Positions 1-10,100 of a stretch of 64,000 nucleotides of DNA are shown here, piece by piece. Each line of letters begins with the position of its first letter. The first letter of the stretch is position 1. The stretch covers positions 372,001 to 436,000 of the forward strand of contig NZ_RCWY01000003.1 of the NCBI RefSeq assembly GCF_003688625.1, in the 5' to 3' direction. Source of the stretch: Sphingomonas sp. PP-CE-3A-406 (lineage in GTDB: Bacteria > Pseudomonadota > Alphaproteobacteria > Sphingomonadales > Sphingomonadaceae). The notes beneath the pieces are model-generated. The model did no database searches, was not told the origin of the DNA, and saw nothing but the letters and a program-made list of their open reading frames with translations. Made by a program: the position numbers and the translations under genes.

Positions 1-263
1 CCTTCAAGAAGTTTAAAGACGGTAACGTGGATCGGATTGAGCTGCATCCAGGGAGTTTGGCGGCATCGATGCGACCTGTCTATCCCGATGGAAGGCGTGG
101 TGTGCGAGGCTGTGCAGTGGTGGCGAGGTGCTGAATGCGTATCACGGCCGTGGATGTTGGCCTCTCGGGCCGCCTTTCATTTGCGGTCACATATTAATCG
201 ACGCGGAGACCACGAAGCGTACGCCCTTCGGCCAGGCGGCCCATTTACTGATCAGCAATTCTT

Positions 264-719
264 TTGGTGCTGATTAACAAGATGACTCAGCTAAGAAAGA
301 CGTACTGGCGGCGCCAGCGTGAATCCGAATGCGCGACGCTGCTAAGTGGCGGAGCGGGCGCCTCGTTTCCATGCGCGGCAGAACGCTTCGCGACGAAGCG
401 GCTCAACCTACGCCCAACGGAGATTTGGGAAGACGCGATAGATGCGATGCGCGGTGAGCGGCGCTACGAGATTCGCCAACGTCGAAAGGGGGATCGCAGC
501 GTTTTCGAGCGTTTAGACACGGCCAAATTCGACATATTGGTCGTCTGCGTGTGGACTATCGGGGAGGGCCAAGGCGGTGTGCATCTCAAGTTCGAGTGCA
601 AGCTCCTGACGGCGCAAGCCATCGCAAGCGCCGGCACAGCCAAACTGAACGCGTTGTTGTCGGCTGCGCCTACACGAGTGAGCGGTAAGGCCATGCAGTT
701 ACGCCGAAAGCACGCCTAA
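264..719 (+). CDS. Possible hypothetical protein, 151 aa (doubtful)
   Basis: An open frame with a GTG start (or ATG at 282) runs to 719. I recognise no domain. It is basic and contains an alternating hydrophobic stretch 'FDILVVCVW' near residue 90. It sits in a decayed island upstream of an integrase remnant, so it may be a gene fragment or a chance frame. No convincing ribosome binding site is visible. Confidence 0.2.
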   Translation: MVLINKMTQLRKTYWRRQRESECATLLSGGAGASFPCAAERFATKRLNLRPTEIWEDAIDAMRGERRYEIRQRRKGDRSVFERLDTAKFDILVVCVWTIGEGQGGVHLKFECKLLTAQAIASAGTAKLNALLSAAPTRVSGKAMQLRRKHA

Positions 720-885
720 TAAGCACGATCGAGCGAGTTGCTTTTCGACCAGCGAGACCCATTCCCGGTCATTCAGGACCTGTTTGCCGCTTCCTAACTT
801 CGGCCTTTCGTTCATCTTGGTAAACCGCGGGTATTAAGCTTATGTACCCCGCAGTCGAGCGGGCGCTGCCTGTCCGCTTTCTCGA

Positions 886-1392
886 ATGGAGCCTAGTGCA
901 AGGTGGAGAGCGAAGGCAATGAACGTCGACGACTATACCCTCTTGCTGTTGACGGGGTGTCGTTCGGGCGAGGTGGCCGGCCTGCAATGGGCAGACGTAA
1001 AGGGCAACCGGCTGAAGCTGCGCGATAGCAAGACTGGGCCGCGCACCGTTTGGTTGGGTGATCAGGCCCGGGCAGTGATCGCCGCCATACCCCGCCAGCG
1101 GGGCGTGGCGTGGCTGTTTTGGAACCCGGTGCTGCGCAAGCCGGTACTGCGCATCGGCAATCACTGGCCGTCGATCCGTGACAGAGCCGGGCTACCGGGG
1201 GTTCGAGTTCATGACCTTCGGCACACGTTCGCGAGTCACGCGGCGATGAATAGGGAAACGCTGCCAATGATTGGTCGCCTGCTCGGACACAACAACACGC
1301 AATCGACGTCGCGCTATGCCCACCTTGATGACAATCATGTCCTTGATGCAGCGGAACAGATCGGGGCAGCTATCGAGCGAATGATCGCCTGA
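886..1392 (+). pseudogene. Tyrosine recombinase/phage integrase, C-terminal catalytic fragment
   Basis: The 168-residue frame encodes the catalytic half of a tyrosine recombinase, the enzyme that integrates or excises mobile DNA. Visible are the first Arg in 'LLLTGCRSGEVAGLQW', the His-x-x-Arg box in 'VHDLRHTFASH', the second His in 'LLGHNNTQ' and the Tyr nucleophile in 'TSRYAHL', so the active site is intact. The family is usually 300-420 residues long, and the N-terminal SAM-like core-binding domain is missing; no integrase-like sequence was recognised just upstream. I read it as a truncated remnant of an integrated element. It lies 5' of the STAND NTPase gene, with a second integrase remnant on that gene's other side. 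Confidence 0.75.
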
Positions 1393-2155
1393 TCCTACCG
1401 GCTACTGAGGTAAGATCGCATCGCCGATCAAACGACCGACGAAAAGGTACCGGATGGTATCAACGTAATGGCTACCGTTTGGTACCAAGAAGTATGCCGG
1501 ACCGGCTAGATCCAGATGCAGACATCTGAGCCTGGCGGCGGTTCTCTCGAGAGCGGAGCCTCGTTCAGGACAAGCTCTGTAGGAACATCGTCTAAATAAC
1601 TGGCCTTGCAGCCAGACTTTCGCCTCAACAACCGTTCCGCAACGAGCGATCTGCCCCGGCGGTAAGTGTATAGACGGATCCCCGCCGAGCTCCGCGGTTG
1701 TGATGATCTACACGCCGGCCATGATCGTGCCGGCGGACCAAGCCGGCACGAACCAATTCGGATACAGCGCGGCTGACATTGCAGCGCCCGGACGCCGCAC
1801 TCGCAACCGTACCGCTAGGTCAATGGCGTCAGCGGCTGCCTTAGAGTCCTTGGCGAGGCGCGCCTGCCCTTCCAACTCGATCCGTACCCGCTCTGTAAGC
1901 GCAATCCGGCGGGGATCGCGGTGAGCCATCGGCGATAGCGCGTCGCATAGCCAATCTCGGAGCCGTACCGCATTACCCTCCTCGGCCGGCAGGAACTGGT
2001 CTAAAACGAGGTGTCCGTTAAACGACTGATCGTTCCATTCTCGATCAAAACCGTCTCGAAAGCTGGCAAGTAGCCGGCTAAACGCTTTTGTTCGACGCCC
2101 AAGTTGAGGCACTGTGCCGAATGGACGAGCGGAACTGTAAGGGTTGAGGAAGCGT
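1393..2155. other. Non-coding or decayed stretch between integrase remnant and STAND gene
   Basis: About 760 bp without a gene I can support. A 179-codon frame on the minus strand (1708-2247) exists but overlaps the start of the next gene and shows no recognisable domain. The stretch is probably decayed mobile DNA and carries the upstream region of the STAND gene. Confidence 0.4.
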
Positions 2156-4693
2156 ATGCGGGAAGAGCTGACCACTTTGTGGACGCATATCGAACGGGGC
2201 GAATTACCTGCAGACGGCGAAACGCTTTTCGGCTCTGCGTGGGACAAGAACGAAATCAGGTTTGTCGTTCAAGAGACGTACATCCTTGACTACAAAGATA
2301 AGGTTCCGTCAAAATTTAGTGACGGTTACGGCGCCGGAATCGTGCGTCTGATCCTCGCGATGTATAACTCGTTTGGCGGCCTAATAGTATTTGGCGTTAA
2401 CGATCGCGTGATGACTGTATGTGGTGTTACTACGCCAGTTGATGCTGAATCGCTAAATCGGGTTCTCTCGGACGCAACCGGAAGAAGCATAGAATGCATT
2501 ACCCGTTCTTACGTAATGCCTGGCTTAGATGAAAAAGCCATATGTGTTCTTTTAGTACCCAGACGTGGATCATCCAAACCCGTCAAACTTCAGGCTGAGG
2601 TTGGCCCCTACCCAGTTGGGAAGCTCTGGATACGTGACAGGCATGAGGTTTTGGAAGCGGATGCGGTTCATCTTCCAACCCTTTATTCCTCCCGACTCGC
2701 GTTACCCGCTGAGTCAGCGGATACGAGCCTTCCTATCCACAGGTCGATGCCGCCGTCGCCTGCAACCATGGCCGATTTTATTGGCCGGAAAGCTCTCCTG
2801 GGGGATCTCTGGGACTGGTTCGTCTTTGGCGATCAGCCTCGCATGTACTTAAGTGGGCCCGGTGGATCAGGTAAAAGCACTCTTGCGTATGAGTTTGCGC
2901 GCAGTCTTGCAGAAAATGGATATAATGTCTCACTTCCACGTGGTGAGCGCGTTGACTACGTTATATACATATCGGCTAAGGAGACCGAGCTTCATACACT
3001 GAATGGAAAACAACAGCGCTTTCAGCTTCGTCAATTTGATAATGCTGAGAGTCAGTTCCAGCAAATATTATATCACAGTGGACACTTCGATGCAGAAGCG
3101 CTGACCGGGATTACCGAAGACGAAGCTCTGTCTCTACTTGAAGAACTGTTTTCGTCATACTCAGGTTTGGTTGTGATTGATGACATCGATGCTCTTAGTC
3201 GTCGGAAAGTAGATACCGGCGAGGAGCCACTATTTTTAAAGAGCGTGCATGGAACAAAAAGAACAAAGATTTTGTACACTCTTCGCTATCCGCCGTCTTA
3301 CGCAATGCGGTCGTCTTTGCCCGTCCCAGGACTGTCCGAGGGGGCGGAATTCCATGAATTCCTGGACGCAGTATGCGAGCAGTTCAACGTTAGTAAGCCT
3401 ACGCCAGAATACGTGCCAAAGATAGATGAAGCAACCTCTGCTTTGCCATTACTTATAGAAACGGTCATTGGCCTTCGCAAGCATTCGAGCTCATATAAAG
3501 ATGCGCTCGCCGACTTTAAGGATAAGGGAGGCGATGATGCACGGCAGTATCTTTATCAGCGTGAGTATGACCAGCTCGATCGAGATGGAAAGGCGCGCGA
3601 AGTTTTGGCCGCTTTATTCTTTTTGAAGGAACCCGTCAGCTTCACGACTATTGTGAACCTGCTTACCATGACGTCGAGCCGCGTACGGGATGCTATCAGT
3701 GAATGTGGAAGTATATTTCTGACTACCATTGAAAATGAGCAAGGCGAAACACTTTATCAGCTTGCTACTCCTGCGATTCCTTTTGTCTGTATTGTTTCCG
3801 AACAGCTCAATAGAGTCGATCTAATACGTCGACGAGTTGAGTTGTTTGTTCAGGAAGGCGCTAGGTATACCCCAGAGGAAGCAGCACTCATTGTTCGGCT
3901 TGATCGGCTAATACGCAAACACGATTTCTCTGCCATGGCTGACGTAGCCCAGTCCATATCACAGCATGACCCGGTAATGGCTAACCCTCGTATTCGTGGT
4001 TTGATAGGTCAAGCCTATGCCGAACTTGGTGGGCCGCGGCGCGAGCAGGCAAGAGAATGTTTCCGTGCTGCAGAAGCATTAAACTATTTTGATATATATA
4101 TGATGCGAGCATGGTATCATCTTGAGTACCAGTCCGGTTACGGCATTGGCGAGGCCCGCGCACTTTGCGAGCGAATCCTAGCAAAGGAGAAACTAGGTGT
4201 CCGCTACCGTAGCGAGTTTCTTGGGAAGCTGGGCCGTTGTTACGCGGCCGAAGCACAGTCAATGCTCGGCGTCAGCCGAGAAAAAGCTGTCGACCTTCTT
4301 AGCTCATCGGCACTTTCTTACCTAGAGTCATTGTGGATCGGTAGAACAGCAAGAGAACTTGATCCACAGGTAACGTTGAACTGGTTAGATAGAACCTTAG
4401 AAACATTTGTAAATTACTCACGAGGCGATATCGACGACTACCTTTCTATGATCGGCAGCCTTCCCTCTAAAAAATGGGATATCTCTCCCGAGGCAGCTGA
4501 CAGCTTAATTGGAGCGTTAACAAAGTCAAATGCGGCTTCGGATGATAAAATGAAGGCCAAAGCGTATGGGTACATCCGCCGAACAATAGGAAAAATTGAT
4601 AAGGGGGCGAGTGGGGTCTCCTTAAGCCCTGGCATGAAAAGGCTCAGGGATCTATTGGTGCTTCTTCAAGATGGTCTCTCTCCAGTTAAATAG
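2156..4693 (+). CDS. AlbA_2/Schlafen-like domain plus STAND-type NTPase, probable defence protein
   Basis: 845 residues. Residues about 45-160 look like an AlbA_2 (Schlafen-type) nucleic-acid-binding domain: 'DYKDKVP', then 'MYNSFGGLIVFGVNDR', matching the family's N-x-x-GG-x-(I/L)-x-x-GV-x-D pattern. A P-loop 'GPGGSGKST' lies at about 233-241 and Walker B 'LVVIDDIDAL' at about 337-346, followed by a winged-helix-like stretch ('EPVSFTTIVNLLTMTSSRVRD') and a helical, TPR-like C-terminus. This is the layout of STAND NTPases (sensor, switch ATPase, effector), many of which are anti-phage. ATG at 2156 is preferred because GAGGA sits 5 nt upstream; a TTG at 2144 is in frame. Codons are clearly AT-richer than in efp, which suggests transfer, and integrase remnants flank it. 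The role in defence is inference; which end is sensor or effector is unknown. Confidence 0.7.
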   Translation: MREELTTLWTHIERGELPADGETLFGSAWDKNEIRFVVQETYILDYKDKVPSKFSDGYGAGIVRLILAMYNSFGGLIVFGVNDRVMTVCGVTTPVDAESLNRVLSDATGRSIECITRSYVMPGLDEKAICVLLVPRRGSSKPVKLQAEVGPYPVGKLWIRDRHEVLEADAVHLPTLYSSRLALPAESADTSLPIHRSMPPSPATMADFIGRKALLGDLWDWFVFGDQPRMYLSGPGGSGKSTLAYEFARSLAENGYNVSLPRGERVDYVIYISAKETELHTLNGKQQRFQLRQFDNAESQFQQILYHSGHFDAEALTGITEDEALSLLEELFSSYSGLVVIDDIDALSRRKVDTGEEPLFLKSVHGTKRTKILYTLRYPPSYAMRSSLPVPGLSEGAEFHEFLDAVCEQFNVSKPTPEYVPKIDEATSALPLLIETVIGLRKHSSSYKDALADFKDKGGDDARQYLYQREYDQLDRDGKAREVLAALFFLKEPVSFTTIVNLLTMTSSRVRDAISECGSIFLTTIENEQGETLYQLATPAIPFVCIVSEQLNRVDLIRRRVELFVQEGARYTPEEAALIVRLDRLIRKHDFSAMADVAQSISQHDPVMANPRIRGLIGQAYAELGGPRREQARECFRAAEALNYFDIYMMRAWYHLEYQSGYGIGEARALCERILAKEKLGVRYRSEFLGKLGRCYAAEAQSMLGVSREKAVDLLSSSALSYLESLWIGRTARELDPQVTLNWLDRTLETFVNYSRGDIDDYLSMIGSLPSKKWDISPEAADSLIGALTKSNAASDDKMKAKAYGYIRRTIGKIDKGASGVSLSPGMKRLRDLLVLLQDGLSPVK

Positions 4694-4704
4694 CTCTGTA
4701 GGAT

Positions 4705-5068
4705 GTGAACGTTCCCACGGCTGACGAGGGGCTCGAGGAATCGTTGTCCCCCTCCCCTATGCTCGCCACGCTGCTGGCGGTTCTAGCCGGGGCTCCTCGC
4801 CGTGAAGGATGCGCGCCCGTCTTCCCGAACAGAACCGGGACGAAACCGCTTACGTTAGATCCGTGGTGGAACGGCTTCCGTCGATCCTGTTCCATGCTTG
4901 ATCTCAGGCTTCATGACCTGCGCAACAGTTTCGCGTCCACCGCGATCATGGACAATGTGCCGTTGGTAACCATCGGCAAGCTGCCCGGCCTCGTCCTCCA
5001 GTAAACCACGGCCAAACACGCACATCTAGCCGACGAGGTAATCGGAGGTGCTGCGTAGCGAATTCCGG
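4705..5068 (+). pseudogene. Decayed tyrosine recombinase C-terminus with in-frame stop
   Basis: Reading from about 4705, the frame contains an integrase box II 'LHDLRNSFAS' and 'VTIGKLPGL', then a TAA stop at 5002-5004. The same frame continues after the stop as 'TTAKHAHLADEVIGGAA' up to a TAG at 5066-5068. In functional integrases this segment reads GH...TTxxYAHLxD; here the second His is Leu and the Tyr nucleophile is His. The N-terminal two thirds are missing. It is therefore inactive, and a different copy from the remnant at 886-1392. Confidence 0.7.
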
Positions 5069-5223
5069 TTCGCTCGCTCGACCTTTGGGATTACGGCTAT
5101 CAACAGGACTCCTTACGAGCAATCTTGCCGGAAGCGAGCAGCCCCGTTAGAGCGCGCAGCTTGGGGTTTCGGCGGGGTCTGTTCCAGCCGACGGCCCATA
5201 GCTCTTTCCAGCAGGAATCGGTC

Positions 5224-5787
5224 ATGAAGATCAACGCGGTCGAGATTCGTCCCGGCAACATTCTTGAATATGAGGGCGGCATCTGGCGTGCCGTCAAGAT
5301 TCAGCACACTCAGCCCGGCAAGGGCGGTGCCTATATGCAGGTCGAGATGAAGAACCTCATCGACGGCCGCAAGAACAACACCCGCTTCCGCTCCGCCGAG
5401 AGCGTCGAGAAGGTGCGGCTCGAGACCGTCGACTTCCAGTTCCTGTTTCGCGAAGGCGACATGCTCACCTTCATGGACAAGATCAATTACGAGCAGATCT
5501 CGCTCGACGCCGACATCCTGGGTGACGCCGCGGCGTTCCTGCAGGACGGCATGGACGTGGTAATGGAGCTCTGGGAAGAGCGGCCGATCTCGGTCCAGCT
5601 GCCGGACACGATCGAGGCGCTGATCGTCGAGGCGGATGCCGTCGTGAAGGGCCAGACGGCCTCATCTTCGTATAAGCCGGCGGTGCTGGAAAACGGCGTC
5701 CGCGTGATGGTCCCGCCGCATATCGGTGCGGGTACGCGGATCGTGGTCGACGTGTACGAGCAAACTTACGTAAGGCGCGCGGACTAA
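5224..5787 (+). CDS. efp: Translation elongation factor P
   Basis: 187 residues, the normal EF-P length. EF-P binds the ribosome between the P and E sites and relieves stalling at polyproline. The three-barrel family layout is recognisable: KOW-like N-terminus with '[14 protein letters not shown]' and the loop '[16 protein letters not shown]', whose Lys corresponds to the residue post-translationally modified in many EF-Ps, and a conserved C-terminal barrel '[14 protein letters not shown]'. ATG 5224 is chosen because it gives the family N-terminus '[12 protein letters not shown]' and has AGGA upstream (5212-5220 region); the frame is open further upstream but that extension is not EF-P-like. 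suhB follows in the same direction after a palindromic spacer. It marks the core chromosome beside the decayed island. Confidence 0.97.
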   Translation: MKINAVEIRPGNILEYEGGIWRAVKIQHTQPGKGGAYMQVEMKNLIDGRKNNTRFRSAESVEKVRLETVDFQFLFREGDMLTFMDKINYEQISLDADILGDAAAFLQDGMDVVMELWEERPISVQLPDTIEALIVEADAVVKGQTASSSYKPAVLENGVRVMVPPHIGAGTRIVVDVYEQTYVRRAD

Positions 5788-5795
5788 GTTCTGCT

Positions 5796-5940
5796 CCCCC
5801 TCCCGCAAGCGGGAGGGGGCCGGGGGGGTGGGCGCCCGCCCTCCACGTCGCGCAACCTACCCGGCGCGAACAATTTCGATGCCGCGCGACGCTGATAGCG
5901 CGAGCCCACCCCCGGCCCCTCCCGCTTGCGGGAGGGGGGA
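5796..5940. repeat. Inverted pair of REP-like palindromes between efp and suhB
   Basis: A perfect 11-bp palindrome arm pair (CCCCCTCCCGC, 5796-5806, with its complement at 5809-5819) is followed by a G-rich tail ending GGTGGGC. A near-identical copy in opposite orientation occupies about 5903-5940 (arms 5916-5925 and 5928-5937). Each unit folds into a hairpin, and the two units can pair with each other across roughly 80 bp. This resembles REP/BIME doublets found between genes in many bacteria. It could act as an efp terminator or an mRNA-stabilising structure. Confidence 0.8.
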
Positions 5941-5951
5941 GATAGAATACC

Positions 5952-6764
5952 ATGCCCAGCCATTCCGGCATCATGACCGTCATCGAGCGCGCCGCCCGCA
6001 AGGCCGCGCCGCGCCTGCGCCGCGACTTCAACGAGGTCCAGCAGCTCCAGGTGAGCCGCAAGGGTCCGGCCGACTTCGTCAGCCAGGCCGACCAGCGCGC
6101 CGAGCAGACGATCTTCGAAGAACTCAGTCACGCCCGTCCCGATTGGGGCATGCTCATGGAAGAGCGTGGCGAGGTCGAGGGTGACCCGAACAAGCCGCGC
6201 TTCATTGTCGATCCGCTCGATGGGACGTCGAACTTTCTTCACGGTATCCCACATTTCTGCATCTCGATCGCGGTCGAGGAGCCGATGCCTAACGGCAAGC
6301 GCGAGGTCACGACTGCGCTGGTGTATCAGCCGCTGACCGACGAGAGCTTCTGGGCGGAGAAAGGCCGGGGAGCATGGCTCACCGACCAGCGCTTACGCGT
6401 GTCGTCGCGGCGTGATCTGTCGGAATCGCTGATCGCGACGGGGATCCCGTTTCTAGGGCATGGCGATTTCGCGCAATGGAGCCGGATTTTTGGGGCGGTT
6501 GCGCCTGAGGTTGCAGGAATTCGTCGTTTGGGGGCTGCGGCGCTCGATCTGGCATGGCTCGCGGCTGGTCGTTTCGACGGCTTCTGGGAATCTAATCTGA
6601 AGCCATGGGACGTCGCGGCTGGGATGCTGTTGGTCAAGGAAGCTGGCGGTTTCGTCACCGACTTCCGTGGTGGCGATCGCGCGATGGAGCGCAACGAGTT
6701 CCTCGCGGCGAACGACGCGCTGCACTCTCGGCTGCACAAGCTAATCGCCAACGCTCTTCGGTAA
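5952..6764 (+). CDS. suhB: Inositol monophosphatase family protein (SuhB-like)
   Basis: 270 residues, the usual length for a Mg-dependent inositol-1-monophosphatase. Signature residues are present: 'EERGEVEG' (metal-binding Glu), 'FIVDPLDGTSNFLHG' (the DPLDGT metal site) and 'PWDVAAGMLLVKEAGG' near the C-terminus. The family dephosphorylates inositol phosphates; SuhB of E. coli also works in rRNA antitermination. It lies downstream of efp in the same direction but is separated by the REP-like doublet. ATG 5952 gives a full N-terminus; an internal ATG at 5982 is the alternative start. Confidence 0.93.
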   Translation: MPSHSGIMTVIERAARKAAPRLRRDFNEVQQLQVSRKGPADFVSQADQRAEQTIFEELSHARPDWGMLMEERGEVEGDPNKPRFIVDPLDGTSNFLHGIPHFCISIAVEEPMPNGKREVTTALVYQPLTDESFWAEKGRGAWLTDQRLRVSSRRDLSESLIATGIPFLGHGDFAQWSRIFGAVAPEVAGIRRLGAAALDLAWLAAGRFDGFWESNLKPWDVAAGMLLVKEAGGFVTDFRGGDRAMERNEFLAANDALHSRLHKLIANALR

Positions 6765-7185
6765 GGTATGATATAGTAACATTGCCTTCATATTCGCGGC
6801 GTTAAAAGCGAACAATTGCGAGGGTGGCGCACGAAGGCGTCGCCCCCTCATGATAGCGCACTCGATACGCGAAACAGGGCATGAGCGATACCTCAGCCCC
6901 GACTTGCGTGGGCAGTGCAAAGGTGACGCAAAGTTCGGGTTTGATTTTTATGTCGCTGTTCAGGCAACCGACGATGTCATGCCCTGCCCCGGGTATCGGA
7001 CTTTGATTTAGTTGCCGCAAAACGGCGAAATTGGTCCGCTAGCTGCCAGTCTTTTTTAGAGCCGTGTCTGTCCCAGGCATCTAAGGGAGGCCCATGCATG
7101 AGGTTAACAAGCTGTTATCCTCCAATGAACAAAATGGAAATTTTTTAGATCGCCCCCCCCGGATAGCTGGCTTAGACACAATCCG
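6765..7185. other. Intergenic region between suhB and the defence operon
   Basis: About 420 bp with no supported gene. It marks the junction between core DNA (suhB) and the accessory region and presumably holds the promoter of the four-gene operon. A 72-codon minus-strand frame (6802-7020) has no recognisable content. A run of eight C lies shortly before the helicase start. I see no clear attachment site. Confidence 0.4.
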
Positions 7186-10100
7186 ATGAAGATTATTGAC
7201 AACACCTCACTGCTGCTCGGCGAGGATATGAAGTCTACCCTAGGGCGCGGTTCTCGGCTCAAGATAGCGGCGTCGTGTTTCTCGATATACGCTTTCGACG
7301 CCCTGAAAGCGGAGTTGTCGAAGATCGAAAGCCTTCAGTTCATTTTCACAGCCCCAACCTTTGTGCCAACGGAAGTGACTGACCGCCTCCGTAAGGAGCG
7401 GCGAGAGTTCTTCATCCCCAAGGCAACACGCGAGCAGGGCCTGTACGGGACTGAGTTCGAGATACAGCTTCGCAACCGGCTGACCCAGCGTGCGGTCGCG
7501 CGCGAGTGTGCGGACTGGATACGAAAGAAGGCTCGCTTTCGGTCAAACACGAGCAAGGCGCCGATGCAGCAGTTCATTCATGCCGGTGTCGAAACAGGCG
7601 ACGTTGCCTATATGCCGGTAAGTGGTTTTACGGCCGTCGATCTTGGCTATCAAAGGGGCGATGCGGTCTCAAACCTCGTGACCCGCATCGACGATGCTGC
7701 ACACACTGAGGTCTATCTACAGCTGTTCAATCAGATTTGGAATGACGACGATAAAGTCAGCGACGTAACTGCCGCTATTTGTGACCATATCGAATCTGTC
7801 TACCAAGAGAATCCACCAGAACGCATTTACTTTCACATAATTTACAGCTTATTTCAGGATTTCCTAGAAGAGATCGATGGGGATGATATGCCCAACGATT
7901 TGGTCGGATTTAAAGACAGCCTAGTCTGGAACAAGCTTTTTAATTACCAGAAGGACGCCGCAACTGGAATTATAAACAAGTTAGAAATGCATAATGGCTG
8001 CATATTGGCAGATAGCGTAGGTCTCGGTAAAACATTTACTGCGCTGGCTGTAGTTAAATATTACGAACTGCGCAATCGGTCCGTTCTTGTACTGTGCCCA
8101 AAGAAGCTCGCAGATAATTGGCGCAACTACAACACAAACCTGACCACTAACATATTCGCAAAAGACCGATTCAATTACGACGTGCTAAGCCATACCGATC
8201 TCTCGCGCACGTCAGGAGAGGCTTTCGGCATTCCGCTGAACCGCGTGAACTGGAGCAACTATGACCTGGTCGTCATCGATGAATCTCATAACTTTCGAAA
8301 TAATGATATCTTTAAGAATCGGGAGACGCGCTACCAACACTTAATGAACAAGGTCATCCGTTCCGGGGTGAAAACTAAGGTTTTGATGCTTTCGGCGACG
8401 CCAGTTAACAACCGCTTCAATGACCTGAGGAACCAGCTCGCGCTCGCTTATGAAGGCGAGTCTGAAAATCTCAGCCGCAAGTTAAAAACTAACGTTGGGA
8501 TAGAGGAGATTTTCAGGAGGGCTCAAAAGGCGTTCAACGTATGGTCGGATCTACCGCCCGAAGAACGAACTGCATCGGCAATCTTGAAAGCCCTTGATTT
8601 TGACTTTTTTGAGATGCTCGATGCGGTGACCATTGCGCGCTCGCGGAAGCACATCGAGACGTTCTACGATACCAAAGATATCGGAAAATTCCCGCAACGG
8701 CTTAAGCCACTGTCCTATCAATGTCCAATTACCCATCGCTCGGACGTTCTTGGTCTCAATGAGATCTTCCGGAGCCTGTCGGCGCTCCGGCTCGCGGTCT
8801 ACGCCCCTATCAGCTACATTTTGCAGAGCCGACTCCGGAAGTACGAAGAAATCTACGACACTCAGGTGGAGGGCGGTCGCGGTAAACTTCGCCAAGCTGA
8901 CCGCGAGCGAAGCCTTCAAGCTTTGATGACCACCAACCTCCTGAAGCGGCTAGAAAGCTCCGTCGAAGCATTCCGGCTTACGCTGCAGGCGCTAAGCGGC
9001 AACATCGCTCGGACGCTTCAAGCGATTGAAGCCTATGAACGCGCTGGCGGTATCGGGGATGTAACAGACCATCTTCATAGTACCGTTTTGGATTCCGATG
9101 ACGACGACCTGAGCGGGATTGACGAGTTTACCGTTGGAAAGAAAATAAAGATCAGCCTGTCCGATATGGACATTCCCTCTTGGAAGCATGACCTTAGCGC
9201 AGACCTCGCGCTGATCGAAGACCTAATTATATCGATGGTCAAAGTATGTCCTGAGGACGACGCCAAGCTTCAACATCTAAAGAACGTCGTCGCGCGCAAG
9301 ATCGCCGACCCGATAAATCCCGGGAACCGGAAGGTTCTAATCTTCACTGCCTTTGCGGACACGGCAAAGTACCTATACGCCAATCTTGCGGCCAACCTTC
9401 TTCAGTCGCACGGTATCCACTGTGGAATGGTCACGGGCTCTGACGCACCAAAGAGCACGCTTAAAAAAACTTATGACTTCCAATCAATCCTCACCCTCTT
9501 CTCACCGATCGCAAAAGAAAAACACTTGGTTCTACCTCACGAGGCAGGCGAGATAGACATTCTCATCGGTACAGACTGCATTTCGGAAGGCCAGAACCTT
9601 CAAGACTGCGACTATTTGATCAACTACGATATCCATTGGAATCCCGTCCGCATCATCCAGCGGTTCGGTCGCATCGACCGTATCGGGTCACCCAACGCCC
9701 AGATCCAGCTTGTCAGCTACTGGCCGGACATCTCGCTCGATGAGTACATTAACCTCAAGGAACGCGTCGAAAACCGCATGATGATCGCCGACGTGGCTGC
9801 GACCGGAGACGACAATATGCTGACGTCCAAAAGCAGTGACATTGCCTACCGTAAAGAGCAGCTCAAGCGGCTTCAGGAAGAAGTTATCGAGTTGGAGGAC
9901 GTGCGGACCGGAATTTCAATCACCGATCTTGGCCTCAATGATTTTCGAATGGACCTGCTGAACCATATAAAAGAGCATGGTGACCTCGACCATCTGCCCA
10001 ACGGCATGCATGCGGTTGTGCCGGCGCAGCCTGCGCTTGGCCTCCAGCCCGGTGTGATTTTCGCGCTCAAAAACATTCACGACAGCGTGAACATCGATCA

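Noticed and set aside
3..134. Open frame entering from the left window edge
   Set aside because: Too short to judge; it may be the tail of a gene outside the window but shows no recognisable motif.
1708..2247. 179-codon minus-strand frame upstream of the STAND gene
   Set aside because: No recognisable domain, and it overlaps the start of the better supported plus-strand gene; could be a gene fragment.
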